Below are positions 1-13,977 of a stretch of 47,877 nucleotides of DNA, piece by piece. A model generated the notes under the pieces. That model worked only from the letters and a program-made list of their open reading frames with translations. It was not told where the DNA came from and did no database searches. Position numbers and translations under genes: made by a program. Origin of the DNA: an uncultured delta proteobacterium (GTDB lineage Bacteria > Myxococcota_A > Polyangia > Polyangiales > Ga0077539); contig CAIMWA010000523.1 of assembly GCA_903845045.1 (NCBI GenBank), positions 1 to 47,877 of the forward strand. Reading direction: 5' to 3'. How positions within the stretch are numbered: position 1 is the first letter of the stretch; every line of letters starts with the position of its first letter.

Positions 1-777
1 CGGCGCCGCGGGATCGCTCACGTCGACGAGCGCGAGGCCGCCCTCACCGTCGGCGACGTAGAGCACATCGCCGACGAGCGCGAGGCCCTGGGCGTTGACC
101 AGTCCGCCGAGCGTCGCTCGCGGCGTACACGAACCACCGTCGCGTGCGAAGACCCCGATCCCGTCGCGGTGCATCGCGACGACCGCGAGATCGCCCAGCG
201 CCAGGACGGACTCGAAGACCTTGCCGGTCGGCGCCGGGTACGCCGCGACGACGGCGGGCATGGTCGAGATCTCCACCGCCGCGAGGTACGACGGCATCGT
301 CGAGTCTGCCCGGAACGACACATACGCCGTGGTTCCCGCGACCGCGACGTGCGAGCAGCGGAAGTAGTCCCGGCCCGCGAACAGGGTCTTCGTCGCCGGG
401 TAGGCGATGGGCGCCGCGGGGTCGTGCGCGTCGAAGACGACGGGTCCGCCGCGCGCACCGCAGGCGACCGTCAGCCCACCCTCGCCAAGGGCGACCTCGA
501 TGAGCTCGGCCTGTCCGACAGGCAGGTCGGCGAGGCGGGACAGCGGCCGTCCGGCCATCGCGGGGCCCCCACCGTCGTGCGCCGGAGACGCATCGGAGGA
601 CCCGTCGGAGGACGTGGCGTACGACGTATCGGCGGACACGTCGGCGGACGCATCGGTGGACGCGTCGGACGTCGCGACGACGAACACCGGCGGGTGCTTG
701 GCGCCCTGGCACGACGCAACGACCACAGCCGCGAAGATCGCGGTGAAGAAGGTCCTTGCGTGCGCGCCGGATGGCAT
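1..777 (-). CDS. Partial lipoprotein with LVIVD-type beta-propeller-like repeats (3' end outside window)
   Basis: The gene reads leftward off the window edge, so only the first 259 residues are visible. It begins with a short basic stretch, a hydrophobic segment and a lipobox-like V-A-S-C at Cys23, so it is probably a lipoprotein. A Ser/Asp/Ala-rich linker (about residues 36-66) follows. The remainder shows repeating blocks of the form AxxGxxxYVADGxxGLALVDVSDP, seen most clearly at residues 228-258. This is the hallmark of LVIVD repeats, which form beta-propeller-like surface proteins. The ATG at 777 is chosen because it directly precedes the signal peptide. No enzyme motif is visible. It could be a binding or cell-surface protein; the function is unknown. 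Confidence 0.8.
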   Translation of the reverse strand, partial: MPSGAHARTFFTAIFAAVVVASCQGAKHPPVFVVATSDASTDASADVSADTSYATSSDGSSDASPAHDGGGPAMAGRPLSRLADLPVGQAELIEVALGEGGLTVACGARGGPVVFDAHDPAAPIAYPATKTLFAGRDYFRCSHVAVAGTTAYVSFRADSTMPSYLAAVEISTMPAVVAAYPAPTGKVFESVLALGDLAVVAMHRDGIGVFARDGGSCTPRATLGGLVNAQGLALVGDVLYVADGEGGLALVDVSDPAAP

Positions 778-984
778 CGAAGGAAGCCGTTAGCACGACA
801 AAAGTCCGCGCGGGGAAGCGGTAATTTCGTCGCACCGGCTGTGCAGAATCGGTACACGATCGGATTGGACGGAGCGCGTCGCGGATCGCGTGTGCAATCG
901 GTCCGGACACCCCAGGCAACTGCGCAAGAACGGTACAAATTTTGTGCGCGGTCAGAGCACGGAAATGGACTCGAGGCCGCGACG
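778..984. other. Intergenic gap; weak palindrome only
   Basis: About 207 bases separate the downstream end of the metallo-hydrolase gene from the start of the beta-propeller lipoprotein; both are on the minus strand. An ACAAA-t-TTTGT palindrome lies at 935-945, in a locally AT-richer patch that could belong to a promoter for the lipoprotein. I see no convincing -35/-10 pair and no open frame with coding character. Confidence 0.3.
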
Positions 985-1914
985 TCACGCTCCACGCGAG
1001 GGCAGCGCCCGCGTCTCGCCGACGTCGAGCACCCACAATCGCTCTGGATCCCAGCTCTTCGCGAAGCCCTCGCGGGTGCGCGCCGGCGGCTCCTGCGACG
1101 GCTCGTCGGTGAGGATGAACGTGCCCCAGTGCATCGCCACGAGGGTGCGCGCGTCGAGGAGTTCGAAGGCACGCAGCGCGTCGTCGGGGTTCATGTGCTG
1201 CGGCTCCATGAACCACCGCGGCTCGTACGCGCCCACGGGGAGCATGGCCCAGTCGATGGGACCGCAGCGCGCACGGATCTCCGCGAAGCCGTCGAAGAGC
1301 GCGGTGTCGCCGGCGTGGTACGCGACGCCCTCGGGTCCCTTGATGACGAAGCCGCCCCAGAGCCCGTCGTTGCGGTCCCACGGCGCGCGCATGGACCAGT
1401 GCCGCGCGGGCACCAGCGTCACCTCGACGTCGCCCTCGCGGTGCGTCTGCCACCAGTCGAGCTCCACGACGTTGCGGAGTCCTGCGCCGCGCAGCGTGCC
1501 CGCGTTGCCGAGTGGAACGACGTAGCGCGCGTCGGGGCCGATGCGCCGCAGCGACGGCAGGTCGAGGTGGTCGTAGTGGTTGTGGCTCACGACGACGAGG
1601 TCCATGGGGGGAAGCACCTCGGGCACCAGGCCGGGAGGCGCGAGGCGGCGCACGAGGCCCTGCACGCGCGTCGAGAACACGGGGTCCGTCGCGATCAGCT
1701 TGCCGCCGAGGCGCAGCACGAAGCTCGCGTGACCCACCCACGTCAGCGACGACGCGAGGGCGCGCACCACGGAGCCGTCGTTGGGACGCACCGGCGCGCC
1801 GACGGGGTCGCGCTCGCGCACGGGACCCCGTCCCTGCAAGCGGTCGAGGCGCCAGCGCAGGAGGTCCGAGGGTCCGCGGGCGGGGCGGGTGGCGAGGTGG
1901 TCGAAGCGTCCCAT
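985..1914 (-). CDS. Metallo-beta-lactamase-fold hydrolase, NAPE-PLD/RomA type
   Basis: The 309-residue protein has the complete signature of the zinc-dependent MBL-fold family that includes N-acyl-phosphatidylethanolamine phospholipase D and bacterial RomA/YfhI-type proteins. In order it shows TWVGHASFV, then the metal-binding SHNHYDHLD (HxHxDH), then HAGDTA with a metal-bridging Asp, and near the end MHWGTFILTDEPSQEPP. A DPVFSTR element before the HxHxDH is also typical. There is no signal peptide, so it is probably cytoplasmic. The ATG at 1914 gives the family's normal length; the open frame continues upstream but with no family similarity. Family members hydrolyse phosphodiester or lactone-like bonds; the substrate here is unknown. 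Confidence 0.88.
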   Translation of the reverse strand: MGRFDHLATRPARGPSDLLRWRLDRLQGRGPVRERDPVGAPVRPNDGSVVRALASSLTWVGHASFVLRLGGKLIATDPVFSTRVQGLVRRLAPPGLVPEVLPPMDLVVVSHNHYDHLDLPSLRRIGPDARYVVPLGNAGTLRGAGLRNVVELDWWQTHREGDVEVTLVPARHWSMRAPWDRNDGLWGGFVIKGPEGVAYHAGDTALFDGFAEIRARCGPIDWAMLPVGAYEPRWFMEPQHMNPDDALRAFELLDARTLVAMHWGTFILTDEPSQEPPARTREGFAKSWDPERLWVLDVGETRALPSRGA

Positions 1915-2219
1915 GGCGTGGGCGCAGGGTACTTGCGCGGGAACCCAATTCGGAAAGTCCGAAGCGACGAAATCTGGAGCGTCGGCGGACTCGGACCGGG
2001 TGGGTTCAACAGGTTGCGAGCTCACGATCGGCGACTGCGGAGGAAACGACTCACCGAAGGCCGTTTCCGCGAACCCCGGTGGACCTCTACCGCGCGTGTG
2101 GCCAGTGCCGTCGCCACCGCGGACGGCGCCTCGTGGAGCCGGTCGCCGTGCACGCGGACGTTCTGCGCCGACGTTGCGCGGCGAGGGGCCGCGGCACGCT
2201 CGGTGCGTACGTCGGAACC
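1915..2219. other. Divergent intergenic region of about 305 bases
   Basis: The stretch lies between the divergent metallo-hydrolase (minus) and the outer-membrane-like lipoprotein (plus), so promoters for both should be here. The only structure I noticed is a GGAAACG/CGTTTCC inverted repeat with a 13-base spacer near 2041-2067. No RNA gene or convincing small ORF was seen. Confidence 0.35.
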
Positions 2220-3254
2220 GTGGACCCTTCGCGTGCTCTCGTCTTCGCACTCTCGATCGCGGCGACGACGCTCCTGGCGTGCGGCGGCTCGAGCATCCAC
2301 GTTCGCGTCGCGGGCAGCGGAACGCTGACCCCTTCGACCGGTCCCGTCGCGGCGGGCCCGCTGGGGCCACCGGGTCGCCTCGCCGTCGAGGGGACGTTCA
2401 CGCAGAACGTGCTGCGGCCGACGACGACCGCATCGGCGACGCCGGCGGGCGAGGCGCGCACGGTGCAGAGCATCCTCGGCGCCCGTCTCATCTACACCTT
2501 CGCGAACCACGTGGAGCTCGGCGCGTCGCTGCAGGTCGCCGACGCCAACTGGAGCGGGCTGAGCGTCACGGGAGACGCCGTCGCACCGTACGACGCCCGC
2601 GCGCTCTTCGGTGGCGGCCTCCAGCTCCGCGCCCTCGTGGCCGGAACGCCGTCGCGCGGCTTCGGACTCTCGGCGGAGATCTCGTTGTTTCAGGCACCGT
2701 ACGGCGAGCGCCAGTACGACCTGCTGCCGAGCTATTCGTGCGGTTCGAGCGCTCCGTCGGTGCTCTCGCGCGACACGACGGACGTGCACGGCGTCGCCAC
2801 GCTCGTCGAGCCGAACCTCGGCGCCTTCGGCACCTTTCGGCTCGCCCCCCATCTGTACCTTCTCGTCGGAGGGACCGCGGGCCTCCGCCACGCCGTCGAG
2901 ACGACGTACACCTACGACGCCACCTGCGGTCCTTCCGCCGACGTCGGACCCTGCACGTCGAGCGGCGTCCGAAGTCCGTTCGGGAACGTCTTGGGACAAC
3001 TCACCGCCTACGCCTCGCTCGGGTACTCCGTCGGGCCCGCCACGTTCTTCGTGCAGGTCGCGGGCAACGCCTTCGGTGAAGCTCCCTTCGGGGCCACCGT
3101 GGGCGTGCGCCTCACGCCCGGGTGGGACGGTCGCGACGGCCCTCCGGCTCTGCAGTCCGCCGATCCGCCGGCGCCGGTGGCCGGCATCGCGGTGGCTCCC
3201 GCGGCGGCGGACACGCAGCTCGAGCGGCTCGAAGCCCACGGCTCATCACGGTAG
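2220..3254 (+). CDS. Putative lipoprotein with outer-membrane beta-barrel-like body
   Basis: The 344-residue protein begins with a signal peptide ending in LLAC (Cys about 21), so it is probably a lipoprotein. The body has alternating aromatic/polar strands such as ARLIYTFANHVELGASLQVA, FGLSAEISLF, LYLLVGGTAGLR and LTAYASLGYSVGPATFFVQVAGNAFG, which look like amphipathic beta-strands of an outer-membrane barrel. A Cys pair in the middle may form a disulfide. The GTG at 2220 is chosen because it immediately precedes the signal sequence; I see no strong Shine-Dalgarno. No enzyme motif is present. The neighbour downstream is convergent, with a hairpin between the two. Confidence 0.72.
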   Translation: MDPSRALVFALSIAATTLLACGGSSIHVRVAGSGTLTPSTGPVAAGPLGPPGRLAVEGTFTQNVLRPTTTASATPAGEARTVQSILGARLIYTFANHVELGASLQVADANWSGLSVTGDAVAPYDARALFGGGLQLRALVAGTPSRGFGLSAEISLFQAPYGERQYDLLPSYSCGSSAPSVLSRDTTDVHGVATLVEPNLGAFGTFRLAPHLYLLVGGTAGLRHAVETTYTYDATCGPSADVGPCTSSGVRSPFGNVLGQLTAYASLGYSVGPATFFVQVAGNAFGEAPFGATVGVRLTPGWDGRDGPPALQSADPPAPVAGIAVAPAAADTQLERLEAHGSSR

Positions 3255-3358
3255 CTTCTCGTGAATCCACCCCGTGCTTCGGGACGCTCACGGCGAGTGG
3301 GACGCCGGTGAAACCGTCGCCCCGGGGATCGGAATTCGAGCGCATCGACGCGCGCCGA

Positions 3359-3376
3359 CCGTCCAGCGTTGGACGG
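3359..3376. terminator. Hairpin between convergent genes
   Basis: A perfect 7-bp stem CCGTCCA/TGGACGG with a 4-base GCGT loop lies between two convergent genes, where a bidirectional transcription end is expected. There is no U-tract, so it would be a weak or factor-assisted terminator. Confidence 0.4.
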
Positions 3377-3409
3377 CGCCGACGTGCCGAAGTCCGCCCC
3401 CGGGACCCG

Positions 3410-4288
3410 CTACATCGTGCAGACGCCTTGCACGCAGCGGGGAGCGAGCACGCGGCACGCGCAGACGTTGGGCGACGAGCTCTCCGCACCGCACGTGCGG
3501 GCAGCCACGGCTCGCTGGTATCTCGGCAGGTCTTCGTGGTTGATGGCCGCGTCGTCGCAACGGCAACTGCCCGTCAGGTGGCCGATGTTGACGGTTGTAC
3601 AGTCGCTGGCCGCCTGGCAGGTCACGTTGAAGTCCGTGACGGCCATGGGCTGCGTCGACGGCACGCACGGAGAACCCGCGGCGCCCTGGTACGAAAAGGT
3701 GGTCCGATAGGACGGGTTCGAGAACGGCGGCAGCGTCACCGTACGGGCCGCCGCCACGACGCAGTCCGAGACGGGACCGGCCGGGATGCCGCTCACGGCA
3801 GCCGCCGTCACGTGCCCGCTCTGGTCGAAGTCGAAGGTCACCGTGGCCGTGCCGGGCTGATCGTTGCGGCACGTGTGCACCGCACCGTTCAGCGCGTGCA
3901 GCGCGAGGATCACGGTGCTGCGATCGGGGTGCGCCGGCAGCGGTCCACCGGGAACCGTCGCCAGGTCGCCAGGTCGCGCGGCGATGGACCCCGCCGCGCA
4001 TGCGCTGAGGTCGGCAGGTCGAAGAAACACCCAGCCCAGCGCGGGGTCGATGGTGACACGCACGGCGCGGGTCGCGCCTCGCCGGGTGGAGCCGAAGGCG
4101 ATGGCCCGAAGGTGCGTCTGCGCGGGATATGCGGTCCCCGAACGCGCCGACTCGGTCGCGAGGAGGCTGAAGGGCGAGCGCATGAGGACGTCGCACCCCC
4201 GCTGCGCGAAAGCAGGCACGGAGGCGGCCACGACGGCGAAACCGAAAGCGATGCCAACGCGACGCTGCGTACCCACCTTGGCGAGCAT
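3410..4288 (-). CDS. Secreted protein with AgmX/TonB-C-like domain and Cys-rich tail
   Basis: The 292-residue protein starts with a Sec signal peptide that appears to be cleaved after VPAFA (about residue 28). Residues about 138-202 contain G-T-A-T-V-T-F-D-F-D-x-S-G-H-V, then a conserved Cys, then TLPPFS and an aromatic strand. This is the arrangement of the TonB C-terminal-like domain found in myxobacterial AgmX/PglI proteins. The last 80 residues contain about ten cysteines, suggesting disulfides outside the cytoplasm. AgmX-family proteins are linked to gliding motility in Myxococcus, but this protein has only the terminal domain, so a motility role is not implied. The gene is divergent from recC, with a palindromic element between them. 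Confidence 0.7.
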   Translation of the reverse strand: MLAKVGTQRRVGIAFGFAVVAASVPAFAQRGCDVLMRSPFSLLATESARSGTAYPAQTHLRAIAFGSTRRGATRAVRVTIDPALGWVFLRPADLSACAAGSIAARPGDLATVPGGPLPAHPDRSTVILALHALNGAVHTCRNDQPGTATVTFDFDQSGHVTAAAVSGIPAGPVSDCVVAAARTVTLPPFSNPSYRTTFSYQGAAGSPCVPSTQPMAVTDFNVTCQAASDCTTVNIGHLTGSCRCDDAAINHEDLPRYQRAVAARTCGAESSSPNVCACRVLAPRCVQGVCTM

Positions 4289-4327
4289 GCGGTCGCGGAT
4301 GCTCGGCCGTCAATCCGCGGCGCAGCC

Positions 4328-4469
4328 GGGGACGGGGGTAGGAAAGTAGGTTGCGCCGACGACCGCCATAGCCGGACCGGACCGGCGCACGACTTCGCGG
4401 AGACTTGAGGATCTCGGCAACGGCTCCGAGGCGTCCGAGGAAGGTTCCTACTTTCCTACCCCCGTCCCC
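4328..4469. repeat. Palindromic repeat element A (23-bp perfect inverted arms)
   Basis: Left arm 4328-4350 and right arm 4447-4469 are perfect inverted copies of 23 bases, beginning GGGGACGG and ending AAAGTAGG, separated by 96 bases that contain GGACCGGACCGG. It lies between divergent genes, 80 bases before recC. It has no coding content. The form fits a small non-autonomous palindromic element (REP/MITE-like). Its outer 8 bases recur at the ends of the element at 36908-37037. Confidence 0.7.
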
Positions 4470-4549
4470 CCCTCGGTGACAGCTTACGTCCACGCCCCTC
4501 GCCGAAGGCACGTGCCGACGCGGCGCCGAGGGCATAGCTTCGCCCTCCC

Positions 4550-7500
4550 ATGGCGCTGACCGTCTACGCCTCGAACCGCATCGAGCTGCTCGCCGCGAAG
4601 CTGTCCGCCGTGCTCGAGGCGCACCCGCCGCTGGACCCCATGGCCCCGTCGCTGGTCTGCGTCGGCAGCAAGGGGATGGAGCGCTGGCTCCGGCACCGCA
4701 TCGCCATGGGTCCGTCGGGCATCGCCATGAACCTGCGGTTCCCGTTTCCGCAGCAGGTGCTCGGCGATCTCTTCGCGGGCACCGCGGCCCCCGTCGGCGA
4801 CGCGCGCTGGGCCCCCGACGCGCTGGCGTGGCAGATCCTCGGCGCGCTCCCGGCGCACCTGGGCGATGCCGACTTCGCGCCCCTCGACCGCTGGCTCCGG
4901 CGCCCCCGCCCCGGCGCCGTCGAATGGAAGGGTCCCGACGCCGCGGACCTCGTCACCCGCGACCGCTGGGCCCTCGCCCGCGCCACCGCCGACGTGCTCG
5001 ACCGCGCGAGCCTCTTTCGCCCCGACTGGATCGCCGCGTGGGAGCACGGCGACGACCCGCCGGGACCGCCATCGTGGCAACGCAAGCTCTGGTCCTCGCT
5101 GCGCGCCGCGCTCCCGTCGCCGTCGTTGCCGCTGCGCGTGCGATCGGTGAAGCCGCCCGGGGGCGACCCGGTGCACGTCTTCGCGCTGAGCTCGGTGCCG
5201 CCGCTCTACCTCGAGGCGTGGAGCCGCGTGGCCGCGGGGCGCGCGGTGTTCCTCTACATGGTCGCGCCGTCGCGGGAGTACTGGGCCGACGACGCGAGCC
5301 GGGCCCGTCTTCGCCGCTTGGACGCCGCCTCGCCGGGCGTCGATGTCGAGGCCCTGCGCGCCGAGCAGAACCCGCTGCTCACGGCCCTCGGTGCGGTGGC
5401 CCGCACGGCCCTCGACGCCGTGCAGAACCTCGAGCTCGCGGACCCTCCCGAGGAGGAGTCCGACGCGCTCTTCGTGGCGCCGTCGACGGGCTGCGCGCGC
5501 ACGCACATGGCTGCGGGCTGCTGCGCCCTTCACACGCTGCAAGACGACCTCTTCGCCTACCGCAGCCTCGCCGACCTCGGAGCCCTTCGCCCGTCGCGCG
5601 TGCTCGAGGCGAGCGACGACTCGGTGCAGTTCCATGACTGTCATGGCGCGACGCGGCAGGTCGAGGCGCTGCGCGAAGAGCTGCTCGGTCTCTTTTCCCG
5701 TCACGAACACCTCGCTCCAAGGGACGTGGTGGTCATGACTCCGGACATCGCCACCTATGCCCCGCTCGTGCAGGCCGTGTTCTCGGGACGCGACGACGGA
5801 CTGCCCGCGCTGCCGACGTCCATCGCGGATCTCGGGCTGCGGTTGCGCAACCCCGTGGCCGACGTGCTGCTGCGCGTGCTCGAGCTCGGCGCGGGGCGCC
5901 TCACGCTCACGGGGCTCCTCGACTTCGCGGCCCTCGACCCGGTGCGCCGCCGCTTCGCCTTCGACGACGACGACCTCGAGGCGCTGCGCACGCGCCTCGC
6001 CGAGGCCGGAGCCCGCTGGGGCGCCGACGCCGCCGAGCGCGCGCGCCACGGCAACCCGGGAAGCGACGCGTTCACCCTCGCCCAGGCCCTCGATCGCCTC
6101 GCCCTCGGGGTGGTGCTTCCCGATGATGGCGCCATCGATTTCGCGGGCGTCGCGCCCTACGACGAGATGGAGGGCGGCGCCGCCGAGAGCTTCGGTCGCG
6201 TGGCCGAATTCGCCGCGCGCTTGGGCCACTGGCGGGCGCAGCTCGGCGCCGACGACGCGTGCGCCGCGAGGTCGGTGCAGTCCTGGTGCGACGTGCTCGC
6301 CGAGGCCGCGCGGGATCTCGCGCAGCCCGCCGACGACGCGGCGTTTCTCCTGGGCGAGGTGCTCGAAGGACTCGCGGGGCTCGCGTCCGAGGCCACGGGC
6401 TTCGAGGGTCCGGTGCACGCCGAGGCCCTCGCCGCGGTGCTCGCGGGGCGCTTCGAGCGACGGCAATCGGGCGATCGCGCCATCAGCGGGGCGGTGACGG
6501 TGTGCGCGCTGCAGCCCATGCGCAGCGTTCCCTTTCGCGTGCTGTGCCTGCTCGGCATGGACGACGGAAAGTTCCCGCGGGCGCCGACGGCCCGGGACTT
6601 CGACCGAACGCTCGCGGTGCCGCGCCCCGGCGACCACGATCCGCGCGAAGAGGACCGCAACCTGCTGCTCGAGTGCGTGCTCTCGGCGCGCGAGCACCTC
6701 TTGATCTTCTGGGCGGGCCGCGACGCCTGCACCAACGAGGGGCTCGCCCCGGCAGTGCCCGTGGGCGACCTCCTCGACGTCTGCGACGCGACCTTCGCGC
6801 CCGCCAACGACGACGAGCGCGGAACGCCCCTGCGCGCCCGCGACGTGCTCACCCGGCGCCACGCGGTGCAGCCCTTCGCGCGCTCGGGCTTCGCGGAGCC
6901 GACGGCGCCCACGCTGCGTCCACGCCCTCGACGCTTCGACGCGCGGATGTTCGCCGCCGCCGATCGCCTCGCCGGACCGCGCTCGCCGTGGCCGGGCATC
7001 CACGCCGAGATCCCGCCGTTGCCGCCGGAGACGCCGCCCGCGGCCGCCAGCATCGACGACTTCGTGGGGTGGTTGCGCAAGCCCGTGCGAACGTTCCTCC
7101 AACGGCGGCTGGGTGTCTCCCTCGCGCTGCGCGACGACGCCCTCGCCGACCGCGAGTCGCTGGAGCTCGACGGCCTCGAGAGCTGGGGCCTCGGCGACAC
7201 GCTGCTCGAGGCCTGGCTCGCCGGCGAGCGCGACCGCGACGTGGTGGGCGACCGCCTCGCCAAGCGCGCGCAGCTTCCGCCGGGAACGCCGGGGCGACGC
7301 GCGCTCGTGGAGACGTGGCGGCGCGTCGAGACCGCGGTGCGCGCCGTCGGTGACCACGGATCGCTGACGCGCGCGGCCCTCGAGGCGCAGGCCGGTCCGG
7401 TGCGGCTGCGGGGGTTTGCGCACCTTGCGGGCGACGTGGTGCTGTCGCTGGGCCTCGACGCGCCGACGAAGCCACGGCGGGTGCTGCGCCTCTGCGTCGA

Positions 7501-7938
7501 CGTGCTGTGCCGCGCGGTGCAGACCGGCGGACGCGTGCGGGGCCTCGCCGTGGGCGGAGACGGAGCGGCGCTGTGGCTGGCCTCGCCGGACGACCCGGTG
7601 GCGTCGCTGGCCTCCCTCGCGGACCTGTGGCGCAAGGCGCGGGCGCGCCCGCTGCGGCTCTTCGAGAAGACGTCGCACGCCTACGCCGAGGTGGTGCTCG
7701 GTCGAAAGAAGGGTGGCAGCGAGGTGCATCGCGCGGTGGACGCGGCCGCGCGGGCGTGGTCCGACACCTTCGCAGGTGGTGGGGCCGAGGGGGACCAGGC
7801 CGAGCTCGCGGCGGTGTTTCCGCTGGCGCCGCCCTTCGCGCCGGAGAAGGACGACGACGAGGTGCACCCGGAGTTCGACGCGACCGCGCGGGCGCTGTGG
7901 TCGACGGTCTTCGCGTGCCAAGGGGAGGACGACGCGTC

Positions 7939-7942
<4 letters not shown>
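4550..7942 (+). CDS. recC: Exodeoxyribonuclease V gamma subunit RecC
   Basis: RecC is the Chi-scanning subunit of the RecBCD helicase-nuclease, which resects double-strand breaks for RecA. The 1130-residue length is normal. Recognisable family segments are the N-terminal VYASNRIELLAAKL, the conserved GMERWL and FPFPQQVL blocks, the inactive helicase-like core with LGLRLRNPVADVLL, ALQPMRSVPFRVLCLLGMDDGKFPR around residue 660, and a C-terminal degenerate nuclease region starting DFVGWLRKPVRTFLQRRLG. It lacks a Walker A motif, as expected for RecC. Its stop overlaps the recB start in ATGA, so the two are translationally coupled. The order recC-recB-recD is seen in several non-enteric bacteria. 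Confidence 0.93.
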
Positions 7943-11921
<3,979 letters not shown>

Positions 11922-11925
<4 letters not shown>

Positions 11926-13829
11926 CCGCCCCGCTCCTCGCGACGCAGGGTCTCGCCGAGCGCGCTGCGCCCTTCGTCGACGCTGCGGTGCTCTCCCTCG
12001 GCGACCTTCACGTCGTCGACCGCCTCGGCCGCCGCGCCGGCGTCGACGACGTCGAGGTGCTGCTCGGCCTCGCCTTCGTGGTGCGCGCTCCGCGCTTCGG
12101 GCACACCGGCGTCGACCCGACGACGTTGCGTGCGGGCATCGTCGTCGACGAGGCCCTCGCGCTCGCGTGGCCGGACGACGGCTGGCATTCCCGTGCGCCC
12201 ATGGCGTCGCTGGTCGGCGACGACGACGCGGGGCTCCCCTTCGTGCGCCTCGGCGCGCTGCTGCAGACCGGGCGCATGGCCGCGTACGAGCGACGCCTCG
12301 CCGCGACGCTGACGGCACGGGCGGGCTGCCTCGACGACGCCTCCGTCGACGTGCCGCGGGCGCGGGCCGACCTCGACGCGCTCTTCGACGACGGCACCGC
12401 GGCCACAGCCGACGGCGCCGGCGCGCAGAAGATCGCCGCCGCCGTGGCCCTCGTCGCGCGCACCACCGTGGTCTCCGGCGGACCGGGTACCGGCAAGACC
12501 ACCACCCTCGCCAAGCTGCTCACCGCACTGCACGGGCAATCCGTGGCGCGCGGCGCGGCACCTCCGCACGTCGCCCTGGCGGCGCCCACGGGCAAGGCTG
12601 CGGCGCGCATGCGCGAGGCGCTCCTCGGACGCCGTCCCGAGCGTGGCGTGAGCGACGCGGCGTGGACGTGGCTCGGCACCCTCGAGGCCGTCACCTTGCA
12701 TCGTCTCCTCGGGTTCCAGCCGCGCACACCGTCGCGGTTCCGGCACGGCGCCCAGGAGCGCCTGCCGCACGACGTGGTGGTCGTCGACGAGGCGTCGATG
12801 GTCGACGTCGCGATGATGTGCAAGCTCGTCGAGGCGGTGCGCGACGACGCGCGGCTCGTGCTGCTCGGCGACCGCAACCAGCTCGCGAGCGTCGAGGCCG
12901 GCTGCGTGCTCGCGGACCTCACCGCGCCCGCCGCCGGGGCGATGGTGGCCGTCGCCGAGGGTGTTCCCGCGCGCCTCGCCCCGCTCCTCGACGCCCTCCC
13001 CGCGGGACCTTCGACGCCGGTGGTGGTGCCCCGGGCGCGGGCGGCGATGGTGCAGTTCCGCAAGGCGTTCCGCTTCGAGCGCGAGGGGCTGCGCGAGGTG
13101 GTGCACGCCCTCGCCGAGGCCAGCGCCGACGCCGCGAACGAGGCCGCGCACCTTGGCCGTGCGCTGGCCCGGATCCATGGCGGCGGCGAGGAGCTCGCGT
13201 TCCGCCCGCACACCGCCGGGCGCGTCGACGCGCGGGTGCTCGAGGAGGTGGCGCGGGAATTCCGCCTGGCGCTGGCGGCGCTGCGCGAGCGCCCGGGCGA
13301 CGAAGGGGCGCGGCGCGCGACGTTGCAACGCATCGACGCGGTGCGGGTGCTCTGCACGCACCGGGCGGGCCCGCTTGGCGCCGTGGGGCTCAACGACGCA
13401 CTGACGGCGAGGCTGCGACCGGCAGGCGGCGGCGCCGATCCGTGGTGGTGCGGGCGCCTCGTCATGGTCACCGAGAACGACTACGACCGCGACCTCTGGA
13501 ACGGCGACGTCGGCGTCGTCGCGCCAGACCCTCGCACCGGTGCGTCGGTGGTGTTCCTGCGCGGCGAGGCGGTGAAGGCCGTGCCCGTGACCGCGATGCC
13601 CGCGCACGAGACGGCCTTCGCGATGACGATCCACAAGAGCCAGGGCTCGCAGTTCGGGCACGCGGTGGTGGTGCTGCCGGCGGAGAGCGGCCCGTTGCTG
13701 ACGCGGGAGCTGGTCTACACGGGCATCTCCCGGGCGCGCTCGAAGGTCACGCTCTGCGGCGACGCCAGGGTGCTCGCCGACGCGCTGCGCCGGCGGGTGG
13801 AGCGGGCCTCGGGGCTCGGGGACCGATGA
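11922..13829 (+). CDS. recD: Exodeoxyribonuclease V alpha subunit RecD (5'-3' helicase)
   Basis: RecD is the fast 5'-3' SF1B motor of RecBCD. The 635-residue protein has Walker A GGPGTGKT at 186-193, APTGKAAARM (motif Ia), VVVDEASMVD (motif II), LLGDRNQLASVEAG (motif III), TIHKSQGSQF (motif V) and YTGISRARSKV (motif VI). An N-terminal domain of about 150 residues that contacts RecBC precedes the motor. The length is close to the family norm. Its start is set by GGAGGTG at 11911-11917 and by the ATGA overlap with recB. With all three subunits complete, a functional RecBCD enzyme is expected. Confidence 0.95.
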
Positions 13830-13845
13830 CGCCGCCGCGCGGCCC

Positions 13846-13929
13846 GGAGCAATACGCGCATATTGCTCCGCCAGTGAAATGGGCTGGAAATGGGCCATTT
13901 CCGGACGGGCGATGGCCGCGTATTGCTCC
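13846..13929. repeat. Palindromic element B after recD, with three TATTGCTCC-type units
   Basis: GGAGCAATACGCG at 13846-13858 is exactly inverted at 13917-13929. The same GGAGCAATA also pairs with a nearer TATTGCTCC at 13861-13869 to make a 9-bp hairpin. In the middle, 13886-13902 is a second near-perfect palindrome (GGAAATGG-g-CCATTTCC). The element starts 17 bases after the recD stop and ends 49 bases before the next start. It can act as a terminator for the recCBD transcript or be a mobile palindromic repeat. It is much richer in A and T than its surroundings. Confidence 0.65.
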
Positions 13930-13977
13930 TGGCGGCACCGCAACCGGGCGCCTGTCGGCTACGCTGCGAGGGCCGTC

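Noticed and set aside
935..945. ACAAA/TTTGT palindrome as an operator
   Set aside because: It is short, isolated and has no paired site or promoter elements that I can defend.
4484..7921. A minus-strand open frame of more than 1100 codons opposite recC
   Set aside because: It is an antisense shadow caused by high GC and third-position bias. Its translation is Arg/Glu/His-rich without domains, while the plus strand is a complete RecC.
13879..13977. Earlier start of the TPR-like membrane protein at 13879
   Set aside because: The extra 33 residues would be encoded by the palindromic element and have no signal or coding character.
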